From positions 1-64,000 of the forward strand of contig CABRZR010000011.1 in the NCBI GenBank assembly GCA_902475535.1: a stretch of 64,000 nt of DNA, written 5' to 3'. Positions 44,577 to 53,064 of the stretch are shown in pieces. The notes under the pieces were generated by a model. That model made no database searches, had not been told where the DNA came from, and saw only the letters and a program-made list of their open reading frames with translations. The translations under genes were made by a program, and so were the position numbers. The stretch comes from QAMH01 sp900556425. GTDB taxonomy: Bacteria; Actinomycetota; Coriobacteriia; Coriobacteriales; QAMH01. Position 1 is the stretch's first letter. Each line of letters begins with the position of its first letter.

Positions 44577-46817
44577 CTATTCACCTTCCTCGACCTTGTA
44601 GAGCTTGCAAATGGACGTCTTGTAGTTGGCCCCGAAACCGCTCTTGCCACATGACATCGGGACCAGGTTGTTGATGTTGACGTCGAAGACGTCATAGAGG
44701 TTCTCGGGATCTGCCTCGGGGAACCACCACCCGTGATCGCAGGACACAACGCGCGGGTCGACAATCGGCGTGATCTTGATGGTTCGCTTCGCCCGGCCGA
44801 GCGGATTCTCCACCCAGACCCAATCCCCTTCGTTGAAGCCATATTCGGCTGCAACATCGGGATGCACCTCGATATAGGGCCACGGGTTCATGCGGCGCAG
44901 GCGCTCGATCTGACGATGCTCCGAGTGGAACGAGCTCCAGCGCCTGGCTCCCGTGGTGAGCACGAACGGGTACTCGTTCATGAGCTCAGGCGTGGACAAC
45001 GGCGAGGGATTCGGCTCGTCGTAATACGGCATGGGGTCGAGACCGCAACGGTTATAGAAAGTGGACCAGAGCTCGATGCGACCCGTCGCCGTGTTGAAGC
45101 CAGGCTGCCCGTCAAAGCGGAGCTTGCCGGTCTCGTAGCGACGATACTCGAAGGGCAGGTAGAGCGGCGCCTTTTCACGCAGTTCCTCGAAGCTCATGCC
45201 CGTGCTCTCAATCATCGAGGAGAGCATGTCGGGCACGTTGTCCCAGGGCCATGCCTCGGGATTCAGGCGTTTTCCGATCAAGAGATTGATCTCCGCATCG
45301 GACTTGGCCTCCCCGATCTGCGTGACCTTGTTGATGACCTCGCCACGTTGCAGGCCATCACCAAGGCGCAGGCCATCCTTTTCCGGATAGGTGCACGCCG
45401 GAAGCACGACATCGGCTGCCGCCATTGCTGTAGGAGTCATGAAGAGATCGACGACGACGTTGAAGTCGAGACGTAGCAGTCCCTCGAGCACTCGCTTGGG
45501 ACTTGCCGCCATGCAGGCAATGGCATTGTTCGTCTGCAACCATGCCGCGCGCATCTTGTAGGGCTTGTCAGTCAACAGCGTCTCGAGAAGCGAGTCGTTG
45601 GAAGCGACCTGGAAGCCAAGCTTGAGAAGCGGATAGTCATCGAGGCCAATGCGCTTTGCCTTCTGCTCCTCGCTCAGCAGCTCGCCTCCCCAGCCGCCGG
45701 AATACGCGATGAGCTCGACGGGGAAGATGTTGCTACCGGGAACGTCCACATTGCCCGTGATCTGGAACAGGCCGACGATTGCCTGACCCGCGGGCAGGGC
45801 CTCCTTCACCATATCGACGGCCAGGCCCCACTGCATTGCGCAGGGCTTGCTCGTGGCAAGCAGACGGGCGGCGCGAATGATCTGGTCTTCGGGGACCCAG
45901 GTAATCTCCGCGACCTTGGAGGGCGGATATTCCTGCACGCGCTCCTTGAGCTCATCGAATCCGTAGGTCCAGCGATCGACGAAATCGTGATCGTAGAGAT
46001 CCTCGTTGATGATGACGTTCATCATGCCAAGCGCGAGTGCGGCGTCAGTGCCGGGCCGCAGGCGCAGGTGCTCCTCCGCCTTGAGCGAAAGCCAGGTGAC
46101 GCGGGGATCGACCATCATGATCTTCATGCCGCGCTTCATGAGGTCGATGACCCAATGTCCGAAAAAGCCGTCCGAATTCGCACGCAGGGGATAGTTGCCC
46201 CAGATGACCATCATCTCGGGCATCTGCCAGTTAGGGTTATCGTAGCGATCCGAGAACTGCTGAGCACAGTCCGCTACCGTGTAGCTACCACAGGTCGCCG
46301 CCATACCAGCTACGCGGGGGAGATAGCACGCATTGCCAGACAGGGCGAAGCAGCAGTAATTGGGCGAGCCATACGACCACGCGATGCGCGTAATCCAGCT
46401 CGAGATGTCGCGACCGGTTCCCTGCCCAAAGAGCACCGTCTCGGCGCCGTATTTGTCGCGAATCTCGATGAGCCGCTCCGAGACGTAATCGATCGCCTCG
46501 TCCCAGCTCATGCGCTCCCATCTGTCCTTTCCGCGGTCTTCCTTCGCACGCTTCATGGGATAGAGCAGGCGGTCCTTGTGGTTGGTCACCTCGGGAAGGT
46601 CCAGGCAGCGTATGCACAGGCGGCCGTCGTTGTAGGGATTCTCGGGATCACCTTCCACGCGGGCAAGCTTGCCATCAGCATCGGTGTAGAGCAGAACGCC
46701 GCAACCTAGATGACACCCGGGGCCCGTCCATGCGCTGCCACGTGTAACGGTGTACTCTCCTTCCTTGTATTGCCATGGTTTCTCGTGCGGAACTTCCATG
46801 TATCCTTTGTCTTCCAT
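44577..46817 (-). CDS. Molybdopterin-dependent oxidoreductase, DMSO-reductase family
   Basis: A 746-residue catalytic subunit binding bis-MGD. The N-terminus has GPGCHLGCGVLLY and GRLCIRC (Cys 35, 39, 68, 71), in which the usual first Cys of the CX2CX3C cluster motif is Gly32. The MGD-binding domains are clear (LFGQGTGRDISSWITRIA; MMVIWGNYPLRANSDGFFG; the C-terminal domain IEVHPDVAAEYGFNEGDWVWVENPLG). No Tat motif, so it is probably cytoplasmic, like catechol dehydroxylases and hydroxytransferases rather than respiratory DMSO reductases. The substrate cannot be read off. It begins a same-strand run of six genes and is divergent from a LuxR regulator. Confidence 0.92.
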   Translation of the reverse strand: MEDKGYMEVPHEKPWQYKEGEYTVTRGSAWTGPGCHLGCGVLLYTDADGKLARVEGDPENPYNDGRLCIRCLDLPEVTNHKDRLLYPMKRAKEDRGKDRWERMSWDEAIDYVSERLIEIRDKYGAETVLFGQGTGRDISSWITRIAWSYGSPNYCCFALSGNACYLPRVAGMAATCGSYTVADCAQQFSDRYDNPNWQMPEMMVIWGNYPLRANSDGFFGHWVIDLMKRGMKIMMVDPRVTWLSLKAEEHLRLRPGTDAALALGMMNVIINEDLYDHDFVDRWTYGFDELKERVQEYPPSKVAEITWVPEDQIIRAARLLATSKPCAMQWGLAVDMVKEALPAGQAIVGLFQITGNVDVPGSNIFPVELIAYSGGWGGELLSEEQKAKRIGLDDYPLLKLGFQVASNDSLLETLLTDKPYKMRAAWLQTNNAIACMAASPKRVLEGLLRLDFNVVVDLFMTPTAMAAADVVLPACTYPEKDGLRLGDGLQRGEVINKVTQIGEAKSDAEINLLIGKRLNPEAWPWDNVPDMLSSMIESTGMSFEELREKAPLYLPFEYRRYETGKLRFDGQPGFNTATGRIELWSTFYNRCGLDPMPYYDEPNPSPLSTPELMNEYPFVLTTGARRWSSFHSEHRQIERLRRMNPWPYIEVHPDVAAEYGFNEGDWVWVENPLGRAKRTIKITPIVDPRVVSCDHGWWFPEADPENLYDVFDVNINNLVPMSCGKSGFGANYKTSICKLYKVEEGE

Positions 46818-46865
46818 GTTCGCCTCTCCTCTTGTCCAGGCTTGCTAAGCCAGATACGATGGATA

Positions 46866-46908
46866 GAGTCCGCCCGCTGCGCCGGCGTAAAACTCGCGAG
46901 TCGGACTC
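46866..46908. promoter_or_regulatory. Candidate operator between the oxidoreductase and LuxR genes
   Basis: GAGTCCG (46866-46872) and CGGACTC (46902-46908) form an inverted repeat, and a perfect palindrome ACTCGCGAGT (46892-46901) abuts the right arm. It lies near the middle of the divergent intergenic region (46818-47013), a suitable place for the LuxR protein to bind. Confidence 0.35.
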
Positions 46909-47013
46909 GGTTGGCATGCACCGTAAAACCAGGGCTCTCCACGAGGAATCGGCTAAAATCATGCTTGTTCGAAATGGCTCTGGAAAAAGGTTGAAACTGC
47001 TTGGAAGCGCACT

Positions 47014-48512
47014 ATGGAAAAAAGTATTAAACCTTCGTATGAGCAGGGAGAACAGGGCAATATTCCCATCCTGTTCTACATCAGCTTCGGGTTCTCGTTC
47101 TTCTGGATGCTCCTGCTGACCGGATTGCTCAACGGCTCCATGGCGCAGGCACTTGCCTCTCCCGTTCCCATTCTCGCATCCTCTCCGGCGGCACTTTGCT
47201 TTGGGCTCGTCATCGCAAATTTGACCACGTCGTTCAAATGCGATTACTTCTCCACCAAAATCGGAAACGGGATATTGAACGCGATGTCTGTCATCGGGCC
47301 GCTCGCGCCAAGCGCCGTCCTCGTCTGCGTCATCGTCATGCAAGTCCAGCCACCCGCATTCGTCAACGATATCGCTTGGGGCATCATGGGACTCGGCATA
47401 GGGTGCCTTCTCGCAATCTGGTCGGAGATACTCGAGGGATTTACGAAAGAGTTTTCGTCCAGAGTTGCAGCCGTGTCCGTGATTATCGGCGCGATACTGT
47501 ATTTCACGATTTCCAATATCGAGCTCCCGCTTAGCATTTGCGCCGTCTGCCTGGCGGCGCCGGCAAGTTTAATACTGCAGTATTTTCTGCGCGGGGAAGT
47601 TCCTCCAGTGGAATTCGTGTCCCGTGCCGAATCCCTAAACGACACAAGCTCACCTGGCCCATTGACGTCCTCAACTGCCTCTATGGAGCTGTCTTCGGCC
47701 TCGCTCTATGCATGCTTTCGCAGTCCTTGAACAGCATGTTCGCATTTATGGGAATCGCACTGGCCGTGATTGTCGGTGGCCTCATCATGATTTTCGTGTT
47801 CGGCAAAAACAAGGAAAAAATGATGCATGGGTCGGTGCAGAGAAAGATCTTTCCCGCCCTCGTAATCGGACTGCTTCCGATGCCGTTTGTAGAGGGCAAC
47901 CTGCAGGTCCTGTGCATGCTCGTTATTCTTGCAAGCTTTATATGCCTGACATGCGTATGCCTGGATGCACTTTATCTGCTCACCAAAAAGTACCACGTTG
48001 GTGCCCTGTACCTTGTGGGCCGTGGACAAAGTCCCATCTTCCTTGGGGTTGGCCTGGGTTATTTGCTTACCTTCATCTCAATGTCGAGCGGCGCGTTCGA
48101 TAGCGGACAGCTCTCCCTCGTCTCTCTCGTGCTGGTCATCGTCCTATCCCTGTCAGTTTCGTTCATCGACTTTGACAAAGACCATCTTGAAGACGAGCGG
48201 GAGCCGCAAGAGACAGCGCCTCGGGTGCCCGAGGACGCCTCGGGACGCATGCCATGGAAAACGAAGTGCGCAGCCGTGGCCAAAAAGTACGACCTCTCCA
48301 CACGAGAGATCGAGGTATTTGCCCTGCTCGCCCGCGGCCGTGGAACGACGTACATACAGGAGAAGCTCTTCATCTCGCCCCACACCGTAAAGACACATGT
48401 CTACAAGATATATCGCAAACTCGGCATCAACTCACGCGAGGAGCTCATCACGCTCGTGGAGGAAGAGGCCCTGGACGGGGATGCCGCTGACAAAGGGCAC
48501 GCCGACCAGTAA
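47014..48512 (+). pseudogene. Membrane-bound LuxR-type regulator, frameshifted
   Basis: One gene in two frames. The first part (from ATG 47014) encodes membrane helices (FGFSFFWMLLLTGLL; SLAPSAVLVCV-like segments), and the second part more helices plus a C-terminal LuxR helix-turn-helix (LSTREIEVFALLARGRG; ISPHTVKTHVYKIYRKLGI). The break is at the A-run 47637-47639: adding one A restores a continuous reading RAESLKRHKLTWPID. Ten or so hydrophobic segments plus LuxR domain is the architecture of Eggerthellaceae regulators next to molybdopterin enzymes. Without the shift, translation ends at about residue 238 with no DNA-binding domain. Real mutation, phase switch or sequencing error cannot be told apart here. 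Confidence 0.85.
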
Positions 48513-48540
48513 ATCAGCCGCGCGTCCTTTCTTGCCAAAG

Positions 48541-48569
48541 TGGGACAAATGACCTGTCCATTTGTCCCA
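48541..48569. repeat. Palindrome, TGGGACA type, between luxR and dedA
   Basis: TGGGACAAATG (48541-48551) is perfectly mirrored by CATTTGTCCCA (48559-48569). It lies 5 bases beyond the dedA stop and 28 beyond the luxR stop, so it could terminate both convergent genes. Confidence 0.85.
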
Positions 48570-48574
48570 GCAGA

Positions 48575-49258
48575 CTACTCGGCGTCCGCCTCTTCCTGCT
48601 GGTGCTTTTTCTTCCCGGCGCTCATCTTGGCCTTGATGAGGCCGGCGACGGTGGGAATGAACGAGATGACCACGATGCCGATGATAACGAGTTCGAAGTG
48701 GTCCTGCACGAAGGGCACGCCGCCAAAGAAGTAGCCCAGCAGCGTGAACAGGCACACCCAGGTGACGCCACCTAGGACGTTGAACAGCGTGAAACGCCCG
48801 AAGTGCATCTCGCCCATGCCTGCCAGAAACGGCGCGAAGGTGCGGATGATCGGGAAGAAGCGCGTGAGAAACACGGCAATCGAGCCGTACTTGTCGAGCA
48901 TGGCCTGCGTCTTTTCGATACGCTCGGGCGTGAGCGCCTTGACGCGACCACTTGCCACAATAGCCTGACCCACCTTGCGGCCAATCCAGTAGTTGGAGGT
49001 GTTGCCCAGGATGGCGGCAATCGTCATGAGAATGATAAGAACGAAGATGTTGAGACCGCCACCGTCGGCCGCGAAGATGCCCGCGCAGAAGAGCAGCGAG
49101 TCACCCGGCAAAAACGGCGTGACGACCAGACCCGTCTCGACGAAGATGATGAGGAAAAGTGGCGTATAGACCCAGACGGGTCCCAGTTCGATAATCCACT
49201 GCGCGATGAATCCGCGGGGGTCGCGCAGCAAGTCGATGAAAAACTGTATTACTTCCAT
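48575..49258 (-). CDS. DedA/SNARE-associated family membrane protein
   Basis: A 227-residue inner-membrane protein of the DedA family (VTT domain), implicated in lipid carrier flipping. It has FLIIFVETGLVVTPFLPGDSLLFCAGI with the conserved Glu and the GDS loop, LGNTSNYWIGRKVGQ, and the family's FFPIIRTFAPFLAGMGEMHFGRF with the Arg/Pro re-entrant motif. About four to six hydrophobic segments and a Lys/Glu-rich tail. Start ATG 49258 follows the SRP RNA gene by about 20 bases. Confidence 0.92.
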   Translation of the reverse strand: MEVIQFFIDLLRDPRGFIAQWIIELGPVWVYTPLFLIIFVETGLVVTPFLPGDSLLFCAGIFAADGGGLNIFVLIILMTIAAILGNTSNYWIGRKVGQAIVASGRVKALTPERIEKTQAMLDKYGSIAVFLTRFFPIIRTFAPFLAGMGEMHFGRFTLFNVLGGVTWVCLFTLLGYFFGGVPFVQDHFELVIIGIVVISFIPTVAGLIKAKMSAGKKKHQQEEADAE

Positions 49259-49280
49259 TGCTCCCTAACTTACACAGCAA

Positions 49281-49385
49281 GTGCGCCGTATGGACTTGGG
49301 CGCCCACCAGAGGCCCCTTATGGCTGCTTCCTCCCGGACCTGACCAGGTTCGGGACATAGTGCCGCCCAAGCCCATGCGACGCAC
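49281..49385 (-). ncRNA. ffs: Signal recognition particle RNA, small bacterial type
   Basis: A 105-base hairpin. Its 5' and 3' ends pair (GTGCG ... CGCAC) and the apical domain reads GGTCAGGTCCGGGAGGAAG followed by CAGCC, the conserved Ffh-binding region of 4.5S RNA. No Alu domain, as in small SRP RNAs. It lies upstream of dedA on the same strand. Confidence 0.93.
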
Positions 49386-49454
49386 TTACGAGCGTTGGAA
49401 CATTGTAGCGCTTGATGGCAATGGAGATACGTAAAATACGTGTAAAGTGGCTGC

Positions 49455-49862
49455 CTACTCGACAGCGGCGTCTCCCTCGGCCACCGCGCCATTGGCTGAT
49501 GGCTCGGCATCGCCATTGTTCGAAACCTTATCGAACACGGTGGTCTTCGTACCACCCGCGCCATCGCTTTCGTCGAGCGTGAGCTGCTGGCCGTTATTGC
49601 CGAAGCTATACTTTGCCTCGCCCGTCGCATCGCCCGACTTGTAGGTGATGGTCTTGGAGCCAGGGTCGACCGTGTAATCAAAGGTATTGCCGACAAGCTT
49701 GAACTTGTCCCCCGAGAAGACAACCGTGACCTCTGTGTCCTTGATCTTCCACTCGCCCACGAGCTCATTGGCATCTGACGACCCGCATGCCGCAAACGCG
49801 AACAGGCAGGTACAGGACATGACCGCCGCGATAAAGCATGCGATAAGGCGTTTTCTAATCAT
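49455..49862 (-). CDS. Small lipoprotein of unknown function
   Basis: A 135-residue secreted protein. The signal peptide LIACFIAAVMSCTCLFAFAAC ends in a lipobox AFAAC, so the mature protein starts at a lipidated Cys followed by GSSD. The mature part is beta-rich (LVGEWKIKDTEVTVVFSGD; TITYKSGDATGEAKYSF), resembling the WKxK-type single-domain lipocalin-like lipoproteins, with an acidic Ala-rich tail. AAAGGAG lies six bases before ATG 49862. Function unknown. Confidence 0.82.
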   Translation of the reverse strand: MIRKRLIACFIAAVMSCTCLFAFAACGSSDANELVGEWKIKDTEVTVVFSGDKFKLVGNTFDYTVDPGSKTITYKSGDATGEAKYSFGNNGQQLTLDESDGAGGTKTTVFDKVSNNGDAEPSANGAVAEGDAAVE

Positions 49863-49919
49863 GTCGTGCTCCTTTGCTTGGATCGTCACGTACGAATCGG
49901 GCTAAGTGTACCCGTAGAC

Positions 49920-50117
49920 TCAGTCTTCGTCCTCGTCATCGTCAAAGGACAGAAAATCGTCATCTGACTTTGACGCAGGCTTATGCCGCTCGGGAAAGAG
50001 CAGCTTGGTGCGCCGCTCGAGAATGATGGCAACCAGCAGGAAGATGAGCAGGCCAATGCCGATAATGAGGAGAACGCCCCCCGTTAGGCCAAAGTATGCG
50101 AAGTATTCGTCAAACAT
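49920..50117 (-). CDS. Small single-pass membrane protein with acidic tail
   Basis: A 65-residue protein: short N-terminus, one long hydrophobic helix (GGVLLIIGIGLLIFLLVAII), then a basic stretch (LERRTKLLFPERHK) and an Asp-rich end (FLSFDDDEDED). GGGAG precedes ATG 50117. Translation signal and composition support a real gene; no function is known. It is divergent from serS. Confidence 0.65.
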   Translation of the reverse strand: MFDEYFAYFGLTGGVLLIIGIGLLIFLLVAIILERRTKLLFPERHKPASKSDDDFLSFDDDEDED

Positions 50118-50175
50118 GCTCTCTCCCAGCTAAAAGTCACGGGTCGCATGGTACCGCAAAACGCGCCGTGAGAGG

Positions 50176-50181
50176 TATACT
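50176..50181 (+). promoter_or_regulatory. Candidate -10 element of serS
   Basis: TATACT about 50 bases before the serS start is a good -10 hexamer; no convincing -35 is seen at 16-18 bases. It would give a leader of roughly 45 bases. Confidence 0.3.
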
Positions 50182-50231
50182 TGCTCGCAACACATTTCAA
50201 ACGGCGCATCACGCCAGGCACAGGAGGAACA

Positions 50232-51503
50232 ATGCTCGACATTCGCTTCATTCGCGAGAACCCCGAGGCCATCGAGGAGGCTCTGAAGAACCGCCATGCA
50301 AAATGGGATTACGATGAGTTCCGTCGCCTCGATGAAGAACGCCGCGAAATCATCCAGAAGGTCGAGTCCCTCAAAGCCGAGCGCAACACCGTCTCCAAGC
50401 AGATCGGCGCCATGCTCAAGGAGGGCAACGCCGAGGAGGCCGAAAACGCCAAGGTCCGCATGCGCGATGTCGGTGACGAGATAAACAACCTCGATGGCGC
50501 CCTCGTGGCTATCGAGGAAGAGCTCAACGGCCTCACCTACTCCATCCCCAACATCCCCGGCCCCAACACGCCCGTCGGCGATGACGAGGACGATAACCCC
50601 GAGGTACGCCGTTGGGGTACGCCGCGCGAGTTCGACTTCGAGGCCAAGGCGCACTGGGACCTCGGCCCCGAGCTTGGCATCATCGACTTCGAGCGTGGCG
50701 TGAAGCTTGCCCACGCACGTTTCTACGCACTGCATGGCGCTGGTGCCCGCCTCGAGCGCTCGCTCATCAACTTCATGCTCAACGAGCACATCAAGTGGGG
50801 CTCCACCGAGTGGTGGGTTCCCGCGCTCGCAAACAAGGAAACCCTCACCGGCACGGGCCAGCTGCCCAAGTTCGAGGAGGACCTCTTCAAGACGACCGAG
50901 GGGCTCTACCTCATCCCCACGGCCGAGGTCATGCTTACCAACCTGCATGCCAACGAGGTGCTCGACGGCGCGGAACTCCCGATTCGCTACTGCGCATACA
51001 CGCCATGCTTCCGCGAGGAGGCCGGTAGCGCCGGTCGCGACACGCGCGGCATCATCCGCGTGCACCAGTTCGACAAGGTCGAGATGGTGCGCTTCGCCAA
51101 GCCGGACGAATCCGACGCCGAGCTCGAGAACATGACCTCCTGCGCCGAGAAGATCCTGCAGGAGCTGGGCCTTCCCTATCGTGTCATCAGCCTGTGCACG
51201 GGTGACCTCGGTTTCTCGGCCCGCCAGACTTACGACCTCGAGGTGTGGTTACCGAGCTACGGTGCCTACAAGGAGATTTCGAGCTGCAGCAATTGCGGAG
51301 ATTTCCAGGCACGCCGCGCCAACATCAAGTTCACCGACGAGAACGGCAAGAAGCACTTCGCACACACGCTCAACGGCAGCGGCCTTGCCGTCGGGCGCAC
51401 GATGGCCGCCATCATCGAGAACTACCAGAACGCCGATGGCACCATCACGGTTCCCGAGGCACTGCGTCCGTACATGGGCTGTGATGTGATAGCCGCGCAG
51501 TAG
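50232..51503 (+). CDS. serS: Seryl-tRNA synthetase
   Basis: Class II synthetase for serine (and selenocysteine) tRNAs. The N-terminal long coiled-coil arm (about residues 25-100; RREIIQKVESLKAERNTVSKQ) contacts the tRNA variable arm. The catalytic core has motif 2 CFREEAGSAGRDTRGIIRVHQF and motif 3 NGSGLAVGRTMAAIIENYQ. 423 residues is usual. Start ATG 50232 has AGGAGG at the right distance. First gene of a plus-strand run with the TrkA pair. Confidence 0.97.
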   Translation: MLDIRFIRENPEAIEEALKNRHAKWDYDEFRRLDEERREIIQKVESLKAERNTVSKQIGAMLKEGNAEEAENAKVRMRDVGDEINNLDGALVAIEEELNGLTYSIPNIPGPNTPVGDDEDDNPEVRRWGTPREFDFEAKAHWDLGPELGIIDFERGVKLAHARFYALHGAGARLERSLINFMLNEHIKWGSTEWWVPALANKETLTGTGQLPKFEEDLFKTTEGLYLIPTAEVMLTNLHANEVLDGAELPIRYCAYTPCFREEAGSAGRDTRGIIRVHQFDKVEMVRFAKPDESDAELENMTSCAEKILQELGLPYRVISLCTGDLGFSARQTYDLEVWLPSYGAYKEISSCSNCGDFQARRANIKFTDENGKKHFAHTLNGSGLAVGRTMAAIIENYQNADGTITVPEALRPYMGCDVIAAQ

Positions 51504-51519
51504 GACGAAGGAGCGCGTC

Positions 51520-52164
51520 ATGAACATTATCGTCGTGGGCTGCGGCCGCGTGGGAAGCCATTTGGCGACCCTGCTTTCCGAAGACGGGCATAACGTCTCA
51601 GTCATTGACCGCGCCGCCGATGCGTTCAAGAACCTCGGACGTGACTTTAACGGTCGCATCGTGCGCGGTATCGGCTTCGACGAGAGCGCCCTCATGGACG
51701 CCGGCATCGACGAAGCTGACGTCATCGCCGCCGTCACAAGCAACGATAATGCCAATCTCATGATTGCGGAGGTTGCACGACGCATATATGAGGTCCCGCA
51801 TGTCATCACGCGTCTCTACGAGGCGCGCCGCGAGAAGACCTATGCGCAGCTCGGCATTGACTTCGCCTGCGGAACGACGCTCGTAGCCGAGGAGATCTTC
51901 TCGAAGATCCAATCGGGCCACGGTCACCACATCGACACCTTCGGCAGTTACGAGCTGGCACGCTTCGCCTTCAACCTCGAGGATGACACCACCATGTCAT
52001 GCAGTGAGCTCGAGAAGGACTACGATGCGCGCGTCGTCGCCGTCGAGCATGACGACGAGACCATCCTTCCCTCGCAGGATACGATTCTGCACGATGGCGA
52101 CGTGGCCATCGTCTGCGTCGCCCGCGAGGACTTCGGCCGCCTCTCGCGCTTTATCAGGAGCTGA
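51520..52164 (+). CDS. TrkA-type K+ channel regulatory protein (first of pair)
   Basis: A 214-residue RCK protein gating a K+ uptake channel. The Rossmann nucleotide-binding N-terminal domain starts IIVVGCGRVGSHLATLL (GxGxxG), with the acidic strand-2 end SVIDRA, and the TrkA_C (RCK_C) domain covers about residues 135-214. It starts 17 bases after serS. Paired with the next gene, like ceoB/ceoC of mycobacteria. No TrkH/KtrB channel is in the window. Confidence 0.93.
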   Translation: MNIIVVGCGRVGSHLATLLSEDGHNVSVIDRAADAFKNLGRDFNGRIVRGIGFDESALMDAGIDEADVIAAVTSNDNANLMIAEVARRIYEVPHVITRLYEARREKTYAQLGIDFACGTTLVAEEIFSKIQSGHGHHIDTFGSYELARFAFNLEDDTTMSCSELEKDYDARVVAVEHDDETILPSQDTILHDGDVAIVCVAREDFGRLSRFIRS

Positions 52165-52168
52165 TTCC

Positions 52169-52834
52169 ATGTTCATCGTCATTAGCGGCGGTTCGACCAC
52201 GGCAGAGTACCTCATCTCGATGATGCTCGAGCAAAACCACCGCATCACCCTCATCGAGGAAGACCGCGAAACCATCGACCACCTTGCCGACACCCTGCCG
52301 CCCGAGGTGCTCATCATCGAAGGCGACGGCACCGATTCGGCCGTGCAGCTCGACGCCGGTGTCGATGACGCCGACCTCTTCGTCGCGCTCATGGGCCATG
52401 ACGAGACCAATCTGGTGGCCTGCGAGATCGCCATGACCGCCTTCAACGTCCCGCGCTGCATCGCCAACGTCAACAACCCCAAGAATGGTCGCATCTTCCA
52501 CGAGGTGGGTATCGAACCCGTCTCGTCGACTGAGCTCATCGCGCGCATGGTCGAGGAGGAGGCCATCGTCGGCGACATGCGCATGGTGTTCTCGTTGCGC
52601 GAGGGCGACATCGTGATGGTCGAGACGAAGCTTCCCGCCAAGATGCGCCACAAGGACGGCGTGCGTGTGGCGGATATCCCGTTCTCGCATGACACGCAAC
52701 TCATCGCCGTCATTCGCGATGACGAGTTCGTGATGATCACGGGCGACACGGTGCTGTATCCGGGCGAGACCATCATCGCCGCCACCAAGAGCGATGCAGA
52801 GGAAGAGTTCCGCAACATCATCAGGCATCTATAA
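52169..52834 (+). CDS. TrkA-type K+ channel regulatory protein (second of pair)
   Basis: A 221-residue RCK paralogue. The N-terminal nucleotide-binding strand is atypical, FIVISGGSTTAEYLISMM, where the canonical GxGxxG is GGSTTA, so NAD(H) binding may be altered. The rest (LLIEGDGTDSAVQLDAGVDDADLF; RCIANVNNPKNGRIF) and the C-terminal RCK_C domain (VRVADIPFSHDTQLIAVIRDDE) are normal. It starts 4 bases after the first TrkA gene. RCK_C domains of some Ktr/Trk proteins bind c-di-AMP; the cyclase encoded at 4378-4923 could feed that control. Confidence 0.92.
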   Translation: MFIVISGGSTTAEYLISMMLEQNHRITLIEEDRETIDHLADTLPPEVLIIEGDGTDSAVQLDAGVDDADLFVALMGHDETNLVACEIAMTAFNVPRCIANVNNPKNGRIFHEVGIEPVSSTELIARMVEEEAIVGDMRMVFSLREGDIVMVETKLPAKMRHKDGVRVADIPFSHDTQLIAVIRDDEFVMITGDTVLYPGETIIAATKSDAEEEFRNIIRHL

Positions 52835-52843
52835 GGTGGCGAG

Positions 52844-52920
52844 GAGATTTCTCGACTCCGCTTCGCTCCGCTCGAAATGACAGTGGGAGGCATCCGCCCG
52901 CTCGAAATGACAGAGGGGGC
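52844..52920. repeat. Dispersed CTCGAAATGACA repeat, full and partial copies
   Basis: GAGATTTCTCGACTCCGC through CTCGAAATGACA (52844-52882), followed by a partial copy ending CTCGAAATGACAGAG (about 52900-52915). It lies between the TrkA pair and the Tad pilus genes and may terminate the former. The rest of 52921-53064 is the leader of the pilus genes. Confidence 0.8.
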
Positions 52921-53064
52921 TACCTCGGGGTTTCGGAGTTCGCTCTGAAATCGGTCCGGGATTGCTCCTGATTTAGTCCGAAAACGTTCAGATTGTCGGG
53001 GTGGTTGGCTCGGTGCCATCCGTCGCATAGTCATGTCTCCAAAACCGAAGGCTTCGGAGGAGAG

